This document shows positions 10,101-19,200 of a stretch of 64,000 bases of DNA, in pieces. Every line of letters begins with the position of its first letter. Position 1 is the first letter of the stretch. Where the stretch lies: positions 26,630,501 through 26,694,500 of the forward strand of contig NC_134373.1 of the NCBI RefSeq assembly GCF_035582795.1. Reading direction: 5' to 3'. The notes below the pieces were generated by a model. It was not told where the DNA came from, ran no database searches, and was given only the letters and a program-made list of their open reading frames with translations. Origin of the DNA: Mycteria americana. Lineage: Eukaryota > Chordata > Aves > Ciconiiformes > Ciconiidae. The position numbers and the translations under genes were made by a program.

Positions 10101-12155
10101 TGCGAGTGTGCCCGGGGGCAAGGGTGTGCACGCACACACGTGTGCCCTTGTGTCTCAGATGTCACAGTGTCATGGTGCTGCAGCAGACCTGCGCCTGGGC
10201 ACGTGCTTGGCAGAGGACGGTGGTGTGCGAGCGTGCGTGCACACGTGTGGCATGTTTGTGGGCACGGGCATGCTGTGCATGCCGGTGTGGGTGTCCGTGC
10301 CAGCCTGGGGACACAAACGGATGGCTGGCACAGCTGGGGTGCCACGTGGAGTCTGGGGTGACAGAGGGAAGCCCGTGTGCTGCTCTGCGATGCTGAGCCC
10401 CCAGTGCCCTGATGCCCCAGCATCCCCAGTGCCCCCAGTGCCCCCCACGTCCCCAGGCTCACTCGGAGAACATGGGCCAGGCAGTGTCAAGGTCAGCCCT
10501 GCGCAGGGCCAGGTGGAAGGCGACACCGTCCAGCTCGTAGAGGCTGCCCAGGATCTCCGCCCGGCGCTGGGGACTCAGGAAGGGGCTGCGGGCGTAGTAC
10601 CACTCGCTGCAACCACAAAATGAGCTCACGCAACCCTCCGTGCCCTGGGCGGGCACCTGTGCCTGCAGCACCCTTGCCAACCGGGTGCTGCAGGGCGCTG
10701 CCCGCCCTGGCTGTGCCCCCTGCCACTGCAAGCATCCCCTCCCCGTGCCCCCCGCTCTCACCGGAGGCTCTCGGGGTCGAGAAGGCAGAGCTGCAGGGAC
10801 TCTGCCAGCTGCCGGTGCACCAGGCAGTATCGCAGGAAGGCTCGGCCCCTGCCCACGGGGGTCTTCAGCTGGGGGGAGAGGGGTTATCCAGCCCTGCCAT
10901 GCCAGTCTGCCCCCACCACGCCTCCCCCCAGCCCATGCAGGGGGGAAAGGGGTCGCCAGGGCCAGGGCTGGGGGACAGTGGGGACCCCAGAGGGGAGAAA
11001 ATCCTTTACAATGCAGGTGGGTGAATCCTCAGTGCCTGGGTGAGTGTGTGCCCATGCACAAGTGTGCGTGCACCCGCAAACAAGCACAAGCGTGTGCACA
11101 TGTCCATGCACAGCCCCCGGGCACCCCGCCAGCCCGTGCCCACCTTGTCCAGGGAGGTGACGAAGCGAACGCCCTCGTGCTCCTGCCGGCGCCGCGCCAG
11201 GCCCTGGCACAAGAAGTCCCAATAGTCCTTGCGCTGCCCGAAGAAGCTCCTCTTCTCCTTGAGGTCGAACTGGCAGAGACACAAGCTTGGGCTTGCTCAT
11301 TTGGGGGTGTCCCCTGTCCCCCCAGCCTGTCCCCTGTGGGGCTGGGATCCAGCCAGCTCCCCCAACAGGGTGGGTCCCGGTGTCCCCTGGCTGTCCCCTC
11401 TTCACTGGCTCTGTGCCTCAGTTTCCCTTTTGCAGCATGTGCAATTACACATGTGGATGTGGGTGAGCCTGGTCCGGGTGCTCGCGTGGCTGGGGATGCC
11501 CAGGGCCAGACAACGCTGGCTGGGGTCATCCCACCCCCGAAACAGCCAGCACGGGGTTCCCTCTGCTCTCAGCTGCGCCCTGGGGAAACTGAGGCAGGGA
11601 ACGGCAGGGATGGTACCTGGAGGAGGAACTCCAGCTGGGCACAGAGGCTGTGCAGCTCCCGGCTCCCATCCGTCACCGGCAGGTTCTGCTCCCGGTAGCT
11701 GCGGTTCAGCTCTGCCACGGTCTCTGTGGGACAGCAGGGCTGAGCTGGCACGGCCCTGCCTGGGCAGCGGGCGCCCTGCCCCATCCCACCCCCCTCCTCG
11801 CTGCCTCCCAGCTCCCAGCCCGGGGATTTCTGCCGGTGGGTGAAAGAGGAACCTGCCCTGGGATGAAAAAGGGGAGCAGGGGGAGCAAAGGCCACAGGTA
11901 CCCGCCAGGCACTGCTGGTCCCCTGGGGCTGGCAGTGAGGACGGGAGCAGGCAGCAGAGGCAGCATTGGCACTGGGATGCTCTGGAGCACGCCCGGCAGT
12001 GACATCCCCCCACTGCCCATGGGCTGGGTGCGAGGAGGGACCCGGCATGGCCAGGGCGAGATGTACCATGCAGGGGACATGCTGGCAGGGGACAGGCTGG
12101 CACACTTACTCTGCAGGTCCTTGATGACACGGTTGAGCTCCCCGTCCCCTGCCAT
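7090..12155 (-). CDS. RUFY4: RUFY4, RUN and FYVE domain protein (10 coding exons, about 760 aa)
   Basis: Joining exons 12110-12155, 11617-11723, 11144-11269, 10762-10868, 10463-10606, 8504-9767, 8321-8427, 7626-7772, 7264-7395 and 7090-7192 keeps one frame from ATG to TGA with GT/AG at every junction. RUFY4 is a Rab7/ARL8-linked endolysosomal adaptor that promotes autophagy and lysosome clustering, mainly in dendritic cells (family knowledge). Seen here: N-terminal RUN domain (about residues 33-172, including RKDYWDFLC and [16 protein letters not shown] as in the human protein); an acidic low-complexity tract (238-379); a long coiled coil (about 416-690); and a C-terminal divergent FYVE finger (710-760). 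The length exceeds human (about 570) mainly because of exon 6. It is divergent from TNS1 and convergent with the chemokine receptor. Confidence 0.9.
7264..7395 (-). CDS. RUFY4: RUFY4 exon 9 (first half of FYVE-like finger)
   Basis: 132 nt: (R)[20 protein letters not shown], then [20 protein letters not shown], then YSC. It supplies Cys ligands 710, 713 and 726. The classic R(R/K)HHCR basic patch of PtdIns3P-binding FYVE domains is replaced by SRRYSCR, as in mammalian RUFY4 (FSRRYPCR). Confidence 0.93.
7626..7772 (-). CDS. RUFY4: RUFY4 exon 8 (coiled coil)
   Basis: 147 nt: (R)[20 protein letters not shown], then [20 protein letters not shown], then KGRLLELL. The segment [11 protein letters not shown] corresponds to human QAMKRRVLELI, just before the FYVE finger. 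Confidence 0.9.
7773..8320. repeat. Pyrimidine-rich intron 7 of RUFY4
   Basis: The plus strand is almost entirely C/T with CCATCC/CATCCCTCC phrases. It includes (TCCC)n(TC)n at 7828-7858 and imperfect roughly 50 bp repeats containing CGCCCCAAATTCATCC (about 8005, 8058 and 8090). No exon is seen. Confidence 0.7.
8321..8427 (-). CDS. RUFY4: RUFY4 exon 7 (coiled coil)
   Basis: 35 codons plus 2 nt: [20 protein letters not shown], then [15 protein letters not shown]. Heptad-like pattern; the acceptor is CTCCCGCAG and the donor CAG|GTCGGG (weaker). Confidence 0.85.
8504..9767 (-). CDS. RUFY4: RUFY4 exon 6: acidic repeat tract and coiled coil
   Basis: A 1264 nt exon beginning at CCTCTAG|GACACTG, which supplies the G needed to complete the split Glu codon and opens the correct frame; it ends ATGGCCACG|GTACGG. 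It encodes a Pro/Ala-rich linker, then about 142 residues that are mostly Glu/Asp/Val (units of [12 protein letters not shown]), then an Ala/Arg/Glu-rich coiled coil from about residue 416. The human gene has a different, non-acidic mid-region. The complementary plus-strand frame (Ser/Phe-rich) and the other minus frames are shadows. The internal boundaries rest on splice-site phase; a cDNA could split this exon. Confidence 0.8.
9161..9586 (-). repeat. Coding minisatellite (36 bp unit) in RUFY4 exon 6
   Basis: Four clear 36 bp units start at 9225, 9261, 9297 and 9333 on the plus strand (TCCTCCTCTTCC[G/A]TGTCC...). Each encodes 12 residues of VEKD(T/M)EEEDEEE on the minus strand. Degenerate TCCTCCTC-type copies fill 9165-9590. 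Confidence 0.9.
9768..10462. other. RUFY4 intron 5 with TG/CA-type tract
   Basis: No exon is seen. Positions 10010-10300 are a degenerate alternating purine-pyrimidine tract (GTGTGCACGCACACACGTGTG and similar). Confidence 0.6.
10463..10606 (-). CDS. RUFY4: RUFY4 exon 5 (end of RUN domain)
   Basis: 144 nt: (R)[20 protein letters not shown], then [20 protein letters not shown], then TAWPMFS. The exon closes the RUN domain. The donor is CGA|GTGAGC (phase 2), which fits the acceptor at 9768. Confidence 0.95.
10762..10868 (-). CDS. RUFY4: RUFY4 exon 4 (RUN domain)
   Basis: 35 codons plus 2 nt: [20 protein letters not shown], then [15 protein letters not shown]. It matches the RUN core [29 protein letters not shown] of the human protein almost residue for residue. 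Confidence 0.95.
10869..11143. other. RUFY4 intron 3
   Basis: Non-coding; contains a short GTGTGCGTGCAC-type tract at 11040-11110. Confidence 0.5.
11144..11269 (-). CDS. RUFY4: RUFY4 exon 3 (RUN domain)
   Basis: 42 codons in phase 0: [20 protein letters not shown], then [20 protein letters not shown], then DK. [21 protein letters not shown] is diagnostic of RUFY4/RUFY RUN domains. Confidence 0.95.
11270..11616. other. RUFY4 intron 2 with SINE-like relics
   Basis: Non-coding. CTCTGTGCCTCAGTTTCCC (11409-11427) and, in opposite orientation, GGGGAAACTGAGGCA (11582-11596) are MIR-core-like. Confidence 0.5.
11617..11723 (-). CDS. RUFY4: RUFY4 exon 2 (start of RUN domain)
   Basis: 107 nt, starting in phase 1 and ending in phase 0. 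It encodes [17 protein letters not shown] and, after it, [19 protein letters not shown], aligning with human ..SAELHRLCGCLELLLQ. The donor is CAG|GTACCA. A GGGGAAACTGAGGCA motif lies 20 bp downstream of this donor in the intron. Confidence 0.9.
11724..12109. other. RUFY4 intron 1
   Basis: GC-rich non-coding sequence between coding exons 1 and 2. I see no further feature in it. Confidence 0.6.
12110..12155 (-). CDS. RUFY4: RUFY4 coding exon 1
   Basis: The ATG at 12155 has a good context (ACAGCCATGG) and encodes [15 protein letters not shown] plus one base, then a GTAAGT donor. The human protein starts similarly (MAEEG.ILKVTKDLR). A TTTGCAG acceptor lies 17 nt upstream (exon edge 12172), so a separate 5'UTR exon exists further right. 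Confidence 0.85.
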
Positions 12156-13079
12156 GGCTGTCCCTTGGGGGTCTGCAAAGGCGGGGCAGAGATAAGAGGT
12201 GCCAGGCTGGCACTCCCCTGGCACCCCCAAACTCTCTGCCCCAAGGAGAGGGTCTGCCCCCCAGCTCCACCCCCGGAGCTGCTTGCTGTTAAGGTAAGAA
12301 GGGGTGGGCTCAGGCATCCCCTTTCCCTGCCCATGTCCCCCCACTACATGGGGTATGGGGTAGACAAAGGTGGCTCATCCCATACCCCCTTAGTTGTCCA
12401 TGTGTGCTGTCCCAAAATGCCCCCAGGCTCTGCCCCACATGCCGTGCCCAGCCTCTGCCCCCATTCCGTGGGGTGCTCCTGGGGCTGAGGCCCCCCACCA
12501 CCATGTGTCCCTGTCCTCGTCCCTGTCCCCGTCCCGCAGGATTCAGGATGTGGGTTTGGCATGGCGGAAGCACTGCCTTTGCTTCTGCTCTCGCTTCCCT
12601 TGCTCACACCACGAACGGCATGGGGGGCTCCCAGGGGGGCAGGGAAGGAGGGCACACAGCCCCCAACATGCAGCCCCCCAAACCGAGCTTCTCCCCAGGC
12701 AGAGCCCCCTGGCACAGCATGCCGCCTGCAGGGCTGGCGTGGGGTTTGGGGGTGCTGTGGGCATGGGGCAGGGGGCCGGGGGGCACAGTGCAGCGGGGAT
12801 GTTTTGGGGGGGTGGTGGGTAGCACCCTGGGGACAGGGCGAGGGACAGTGCCCATGGAGGTGGCAGGTCCTGGGCTCGTCACCACGGGTGGTGGCTGGGC
12901 ACAGGGCTGGGGGAGCACATGTGTATGCACGGGGGGGTGCACGGCCAGGGTGCACGTGCGCTCACAGGAGCGGGTGTGCACAAGCGTGCCCAAGTGTGCC
13001 CAAGCGTGTGTGAGTGCCCCATGTTCCCCGCTGCAGCAGGGTGGCACGGCAGGCAGGGCAGGACACGGGACGATGGATG

Positions 13080-13166
13080 CCTGGGTTCCCCTCCCGGTGC
13101 CCTTGGGTGACCTTGGACAAGCTGTCTTTCTGCTTGCCCACCCTGCCCGTGCCTCAGTTTCCCCCG
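13080..13166 (+). repeat. MIR-like SINE relic
   Basis: GCCTGGGTTCCCCTCCCGG, then GGGTGACCTTGGACAAGC, then GTGCCTCAGTTTCCCCC follow the order and approximate spacing of the MIR consensus (GCCTGGGTTCGAATCCCGG / GTGACCTTGGGCAAG / GTGCCTCAGTTTCC). It is the best-preserved SINE relic seen in this window. Confidence 0.7.
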
Positions 13167-13184
13167 GGAAGAGGAGCACCTTAC

Positions 13185-13310
13185 CTGTGGCCGGGGAGCT
13201 GCGGGGTGCCCCGTGGCGCTCGCTGGGTACTGGGGGTACGCTGGCGTGTCCCTGCGCCCACGCTGCGCCTGTCTGCTTCTCCTTTTGTACCTTGGCCAGG
13301 AGGAAGTGTG
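13185..13310 (-). promoter_or_regulatory. Candidate RUFY4 non-coding first exon and promoter
   Basis: On the minus strand a strong donor (GGCCACAG|GTAAGG) gives an exon end at 13185. A TATA-like TACAAAAG lies at 13289-13282 and a PU.1-like site (GGAGGAAGTG as read on plus, 13299-13308) just beyond it. Together these predict a roughly 70 nt 5'UTR exon spliced to the acceptor at 12173. Such a promoter would fit myeloid expression of RUFY4. Inferred from motifs only. Confidence 0.4.
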
Positions 13311-14754
13311 GGAGGTCGGGGGGGGGGCTGCAGGAGCCACTCCCTGCCTGCCCCGCACCACATCAGACACTGTGGCTTGGCCCCCCGGCACCCGGCTCCC
13401 CAGTTTGGGGGATGCCAGTTTTGGGGAGGGGGTCAGGGAGGCCCGTGGCAGGCCTGGGGGGGACCCTGATGCCCTCCTATGGGAATGGGGCTTGGGAATG
13501 CTTTGAGGGACCCCCCCTGCAGCTTTTGGGGAGGGGGTCCGGGACCCATACCCAGCTAGCAGCACCCCTGGGGCAGCAGCAGCCCCTGGCCCAGAGCCCC
13601 CCCTCCCATGCACAACAGACCCCAGGGGCAATAGCCCCTGGGCACAGAGACCCCCCCCAGAAGCCGCAGCCCACCGCAGCAAGGCCCACAGCCCCCCCCG
13701 GGCACCTGCCTCCCACATGGGGGCTGTGCCCAGAGCCGGGGTGCAAACTCTTCCTGGGGCACCCTGGGCAAGCCCCCCCCTTTGCTATCTGTGCCTGGGG
13801 GGCCCCCAGCCCCGCAGCACCCCTTGGCCACCATGCCCGTCCCCCTTTGCCGTGCCAAGCCCTGCGCTCTGGGCTCCTTCTGGGGTGGGGGCTAAATCCC
13901 CTGGGGGGCGGCCAGGGGCGATGGCAGCTCACCCCCCCAGTGCCAGGCATGGGGACCCGCTGCCATCCTGCTCCCCACCACCGTCCGGTGTGGCGGATGC
14001 CGCCGGCAGTGCCCCGCTGCCCCCACATCCTGCCCCCCGCTGCGCCCCCCTAGCAGCACCCGCTGCCCCTACCTGTGCCACCCGGGGGGGCCCGGGGGAC
14101 ACCCACTGCCCCCAGGCCAGGCCTCGGCTCTGCACCAAAGCGAAAGAAGGAAGTGATGTTGAGCGGGAGCCTGGGCCTCCCTGCACCCTCCTGGCTCCCG
14201 GAGGGGGGGAGCGTTGGGCCATGGGGTGTCCCCGAGCAGCCGGGGGGTATGGGGGAGCTGGTGGCAGTGCTCAGGGTGACCCCCAGCCTCCCCAGCACCC
14301 CATTGCCCCGTTCCACCCTGCAGCGGGTGGCCCTGTGGGCACAGAGCACAGCACCCCACATCGGATGTGGGGGACAGACAGGGCGTTGAGGGGGCGGTGG
14401 AGCATCACTGCGCTGTGCTGGGAAGGGTGCATGTGCATGTGCATGCGTGTGCATGGGTATGTGTGATTGCACGCGTGTGCAGGCTGCGTGTGCACGGCTA
14501 TAGGGGTGCGTGTGTAGGTGCAAGCCGTATATGTGTGGCAGGCATGGGTGCAGGGCTGAGAGGGCACCCGTGTGTGTGTGCACACACGTGCGCGTGTCCG
14601 TGGTTGCATCCCCCCGACAATGCTGCCCACCCCGTGCCCGGCACCCCGCACTCAGGACCCCGACACTGTGCCCCTGCCCTGTCCCTGCCCCAGCCAAGGG
14701 CGAGGGAGGGGATGCCGGGGGGCTGGGGGGGGAAGACGCCCGCCCCATCCTTGG

Positions 14755-14885
14755 CGCAGGTGCAATTCAATTAACGAGGCCTGGCCCTCGTTCAGCACAG
14801 CCAATAAAGCTAATGGCCCTGCACAGGCCTGGCTCTGCCCGGCGGGGGGGTCTGGGGTGTGGGGGCCATCTGCTAATTAAATGCG
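14755..14885. promoter_or_regulatory. AT-rich candidate conserved non-coding element
   Basis: Within very GC-rich DNA this stretch holds CAATTCAATTAACG, CAGCCAATAAAGCTAATGGC (CCAAT plus homeodomain-like) and CTGCTAATTAAATGC. The local motif density suggests an enhancer. Cross-species conservation could not be tested here. Confidence 0.35.
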
Positions 14886-15604
14886 GGTGGGGGACTGTGG
14901 AGCCAGCAGTGATGTCATCTCCCTGGCACTCGGGGGGCGGGGGATGTACCCCGGCACCCCCTGCCCGCCAGCCCTCTGCCAGTCCCAGGGTGCCAAGCAG
15001 GGCTGTGGGGGACAGCCGTGAAGTGTGTGGCACCCCCCCAAACCCCCTACCCCCTGTGCCCCTCCCTGGCGGTGCCGCTCGTTAGGAGCCTTCCCGCAGC
15101 AAATGCAATTAGTGCCCCTGCCTGGCATGGCCGCTGCCCACGCCTGGCACTGCCAGCCGCCCCGCAGGGACGGGTCCTCGCCCGGCATCACCGTAGCATC
15201 ATGGCGGCATCCAGGGGTGCTGCCGCCAGCCCCCCTTGGCACCACCCCAATGAGTCCAAGGGGGATGTGGGGTCCCCGGTGCAGCTGCAGGGTGGGGTGC
15301 CCCCCATCCACCTGCCCTGGGCAAGCCCTGTGGCGGGGTGGGGGTGCCTGGGGCCGTGTTGGGGTGTCCTGTGGCAAGGCGTTCCCCTGGGTAACTCTGT
15401 GCCCACAGCATGGTGCATCAGCCGGGCACTCTTTCAGAGAGGGGACCCCACTGGGGGGGGTCTGGGTGGGGGGTCCTGAATGTGTCCTCAGGATCCTGGG
15501 GAGGGACTTGGTGGGGTGCCAGGGGGGGCTGGCAGACGGGCAGGGAAGCCCCCCCATGTGCAGGCACTGCCAGTCAGGGCTTGGGGTAGACAAGGGGTGC
15601 CGGA

Positions 15605-15690
15605 GGGAAACTGAGGCAGGGTCGGGGGGGGCGGGAGGGGGGGAGGTCGCGGACTGAGTTGTGATCGAACCCAGGCGTCCGGGCTCCTCC
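15605..15690 (-). repeat. MIR-like SINE relic (reverse)
   Basis: GGGAAACTGAGGCAGGG is followed about 40 bp later by GATCGAACCCAGGCGTCCGG, the antisense order of the MIR core and its tRNA-derived B box (GGTTCGAATCC). Confidence 0.6.
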
Positions 15691-16175
15691 ACCCCCAAAC
15701 CAGAGGGGGATGGAGGGGGCGGCACGGTTAGGGTCTGGCATCCACCCCAGGGGATGCCGTGCCCGGGGGGCAGGCGGGTGAGCCCGGGGGGTGCCGAACC
15801 CTGAGCCCTCGTGTGCAGGAGGAGGAGGAGGAGGAGGAGGAGGAGGCGGGGGAGCGTGGCGGAGCTGGCTCCCACCCAAGCACTGCAGGACATGGGCGGG
15901 CACGGTGCTCCCTGCCTGGCTGCCAGCGCGCAGGCGACGCTGGGGGACCGGCGGGGGGGATAGGGCCCGGTGGGACGCAGCCCCCTCGGCCCATCGCCGC
16001 ACGGCCCCTTGCCCTCCGCTGGGCACCGCCTGGGCACCGCCCGGGCACCGGAGCTTGTTGCAACCGGGGGGGCACGGCTGGGTTTGGCCGCCCCCCCGAG
16101 TGTGTCCTGGGCAGGGGTCGGGCCCAGCACCCCCCCCCCCCGCCCCCAGCCGGGTGACCCCCGGGCAGGGGCACC

Positions 16176-16277
16176 ATGACCCGGCTGAGCTGGTGCTTTG
16201 CCACCTTGGTTCGCTGGGGGAAGTCCCTGGTGTCCTGCCTCCTGCCCCTCCGCGCCTGCCGCCACCACCGCCGGGAG
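16176..16277 (+). CDS. TNS1: TNS1 candidate alternative first exon A (MTRLSWCF...)
   Basis: ATG in good context (GCACCATGA), 34 codons ([20 protein letters not shown], then [14 protein letters not shown]), then a strong donor GAG|GTAAGC. It ends in phase 0, matching the phase-0 acceptor of the C1 exon at 22774. The Cys/Arg-rich leader is plausible but not recognised from any family. Confidence 0.5.
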
Positions 16278-19200
16278 GTAAGCGGGCACCGCCGGGCACG
16301 GCGTTAGGGTTAGGGTCCGCAGGGGGGGCACGGAGGTGGGGCGGGCTCCGGGGGGTGCAGGGGGATGGGGGTACAGGCTGGCACTGGACCTGCCTGCTGC
16401 GGGCAGCGGGGGGTTAAACCGTGCATATGCATGCCAAGGTGCCGGGCATGTCCTTTGTCCCTCCTTGTGTCCCCCCCAGCGTGGCACTGTGACCCCCCCA
16501 CCCTATAACCCGCACCCGCGGGCCCCTGCAGTGCCTGGCTGGAGGGGATCTGCTGTACAGCGCTTCATGCAAAGGGATCTGCTGGGATCCCTGTGTCCTT
16601 ACAGAGCGAACGCGGAGGCGGGGGGTGTCCCTGCGTCCTTACAGCACCCACAATGGGGAGACCCTTGTGTCCGGCGTGAGGGGACCCCTGTGCCCATAAA
16701 GTGCCCAGCGTGGGGGATCCTTGTGCCCGTAAACACCTGGCACTGGGGAACTCTGTGCCCCCGTAAACACCTGGCACTGGGGAGCTCTGTGCCCATAAAG
16801 TGCTCAGTCTGTGTGGGATCCCTCTGCCCAAAAAAGTGCCCAGCAAGAGGGACCTCCGTGCCTGTAAGCACCCAGCGTGGGGCATCCCTGTGCCCATCAG
16901 CACCTGGTGTGTGTGGGATCCCTGTGCCAAAGGATTGACCCGCATGGGGGATCGCTGTGCCCATGCAGTGCCTGGCACAGAGACCCGTTCTGCTCTGCTG
17001 CCCGAGCTGGGGAAACTGAGGCAGGGAGGGGAGAGGCTGGTGGAGGGCGTGGGGCTCCCGCTGCACCACCCTCACTTGGTTCCTTAACCTTCGGGAAGCT
17101 GCCCCGTGCCCGGTGGGGTGGCACAGCCACTCTGGCTGCACCATGCCAGCAAAGCGGGTGCCAAAGCCACCGCTGGGCAATGCCTGGGGGAGTGTCACTG
17201 CAGGGTGGTGACAGGCCAGTATGTGCCTCCCAGGGACCCACCCTGGAGGAGGGAGAGGCCCCTAGCTGCTTGGGGACCCCAGCGCGTGCAGGGGATGCAG
17301 GACCGTGAGCTGCCAGGGACACGGGTGGGTGCTCAGGGCTGTGGGTGGGGGGGTGGCACCAGTGGGGTGTGGGGCAGCAGTTGTGCGGTCCCATGTCCAT
17401 CCCTGTGTCTGTGTGTCCCTGATGTGGGTGCGAGAACAGGGACTCATGGGGTGTGTAACGCACACGTGTGTTCGTATGTGTATGTGTGTTCACAAGCGTG
17501 CAGATGGGACTGGGGCGAGAGTGGACTTCAGCTCGCATGAGTATGGGTGCATAGCATGTGGGGTGTGTATCCCTGCGTGGGTGCAGGTGTGGGCATGTGC
17601 CCACTGGTGGGGGGTGTGCATGCGTGTGCGTGCCCCCTAGCATGTGCGTGTGTGCTGGGTGCAGTAGCAGTGGGGCTTTACGCTGGTGTGAGCTGTTAGA
17701 GGGGTGTCCCCCAGACCTTCCTGTGCCCAGACAGGCACCCGTGCCCACCCACCATGCGTGACATGGGCCGTATGTGTGGTGTGCATGAGTGTGCCCCAGT
17801 GTGTACGCGGGGGGGGTGCTTGTGCAATGTCTGCGTGCACCCCGTGCACCCAAGGGCAGTGCGGGGACACCTCTGCTGGAAGCCGGTGTGGGGGGCTTGG
17901 GAACATGGTGACCCTGGGAAGGGGGATGCAGAGGACTCCTGCCAAGGCTGGCCCTGCACTGGGGGTACATGCCTGCACCAGTGGTACCCATGGGGGGGGG
18001 TTTCCTGGGTTAAATGCCCCCATCTGAGCCACCCCTGCTGAGAAAATGAGCCCTAAATGATGCTCACAGGCAGTCTCCCTGCAGCCACCCTGTCCTCGTC
18101 GCATGACCCTTGTCCCTGCCCTTCTGAGGGGCCCGGGCTTGTCATGGCAGTGAATGGGAGGGGGTGATTTATGGGGGGGTGGGGACACCCCTCTCCACTG
18201 GGGCTTTCATTTGTGGACAGTAACGAGGCTGATTAATGAGGGCTGTAATGATGGGGGGGGTGCATGGATGGGCGCTCCCTGCCTGCTTGGTGCTGTGAGC
18301 AGGATCGGGCCCCCCAGCCTCCCTCTGCCCCTGGGCCTGGCTGGCATGGGGAGGCGGGGGGTGCTGTCCCCATCTGTCCCCTGCCCCAGCTGGCACATCC
18401 CCACATCAGTACCTCTACCATAGGCTGGGTGGGCACAGCAGAGTGGTGGGGTGGAGGGTGGTGGGACAAGGATAATTTGGGGAGGGGGTGTGCCACTTTG
18501 GGGGATCAGATGCCACCCCAGAGCCTGGGAAGGGCAGCCCACCCCCCTCCCCCCCATCCCACCCTGCCCTTCCTCTCTGGGCTGGCAGCTGCACGGAGCG
18601 TACAGATGGGAAACTGAGGCACGGTGGGGCGGGCATTACAGTGCCCATGTCCCTGCCGTGCCCACGTCCCCGCCGTGCCCACGTCCCCATGACAGCCATG
18701 GCTCATCCCGCCAGCGTGTCCTTCCCCCCAGCACGTCCCCCCATCCTGACTCACACCCCCGTGGCCAGGGCCAGCTTGAGCACAAGTTTCCAGGCTGGAG
18801 CCAGAGTCACCGCTGGCGGGGGGGGGACAGTGTGCCGCCCGGCCGGCCCCCCCCAGGAGGGGCTGGGGCAGCCCCCTGCCAAATCCATCCCTGTCAGGGC
18901 CGCGGGCTGCCAAGCCCCTCTGCATCCTGGAGATTGTCCCCCCTCGCTATGGCCCCCCAGCTTGGCGCATGGATGTCCGCCGACCCCTCCCTGTCTCCCA
19001 TGCCGGGACCACCCAGGGGACACGGTTGGGGATGGGGGGGGACACCCCGCTGCAGGACCCGCTGGCGGCCGGAGGAGGGATGGGGGTGCGGTGGGTGGCG
19101 GGTGCCCCCGGGCCAGCGGAGGAAATGGATCCCGAACGTGTGTGGGGGGAGAGGGGAGCCGGTGGGGCGTGGGAGAGGGGGGCCGGGACGAGCCACGGCC

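Larger units (their letters stand above)
13311..16175. other. Divergent RUFY4-TNS1 intergenic region
   Basis: No protein-coding signal beyond artefactual open frames. It contains an ETS/IRF-like cluster (14137-14156), an alternating purine-pyrimidine tract (14430-14600), an AT-rich island with homeodomain-type motifs (14755-14885 and 15095-15112), a reverse MIR-like relic (15605-15690) and a (GGA)n run (15818-15846). Confidence 0.5.
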
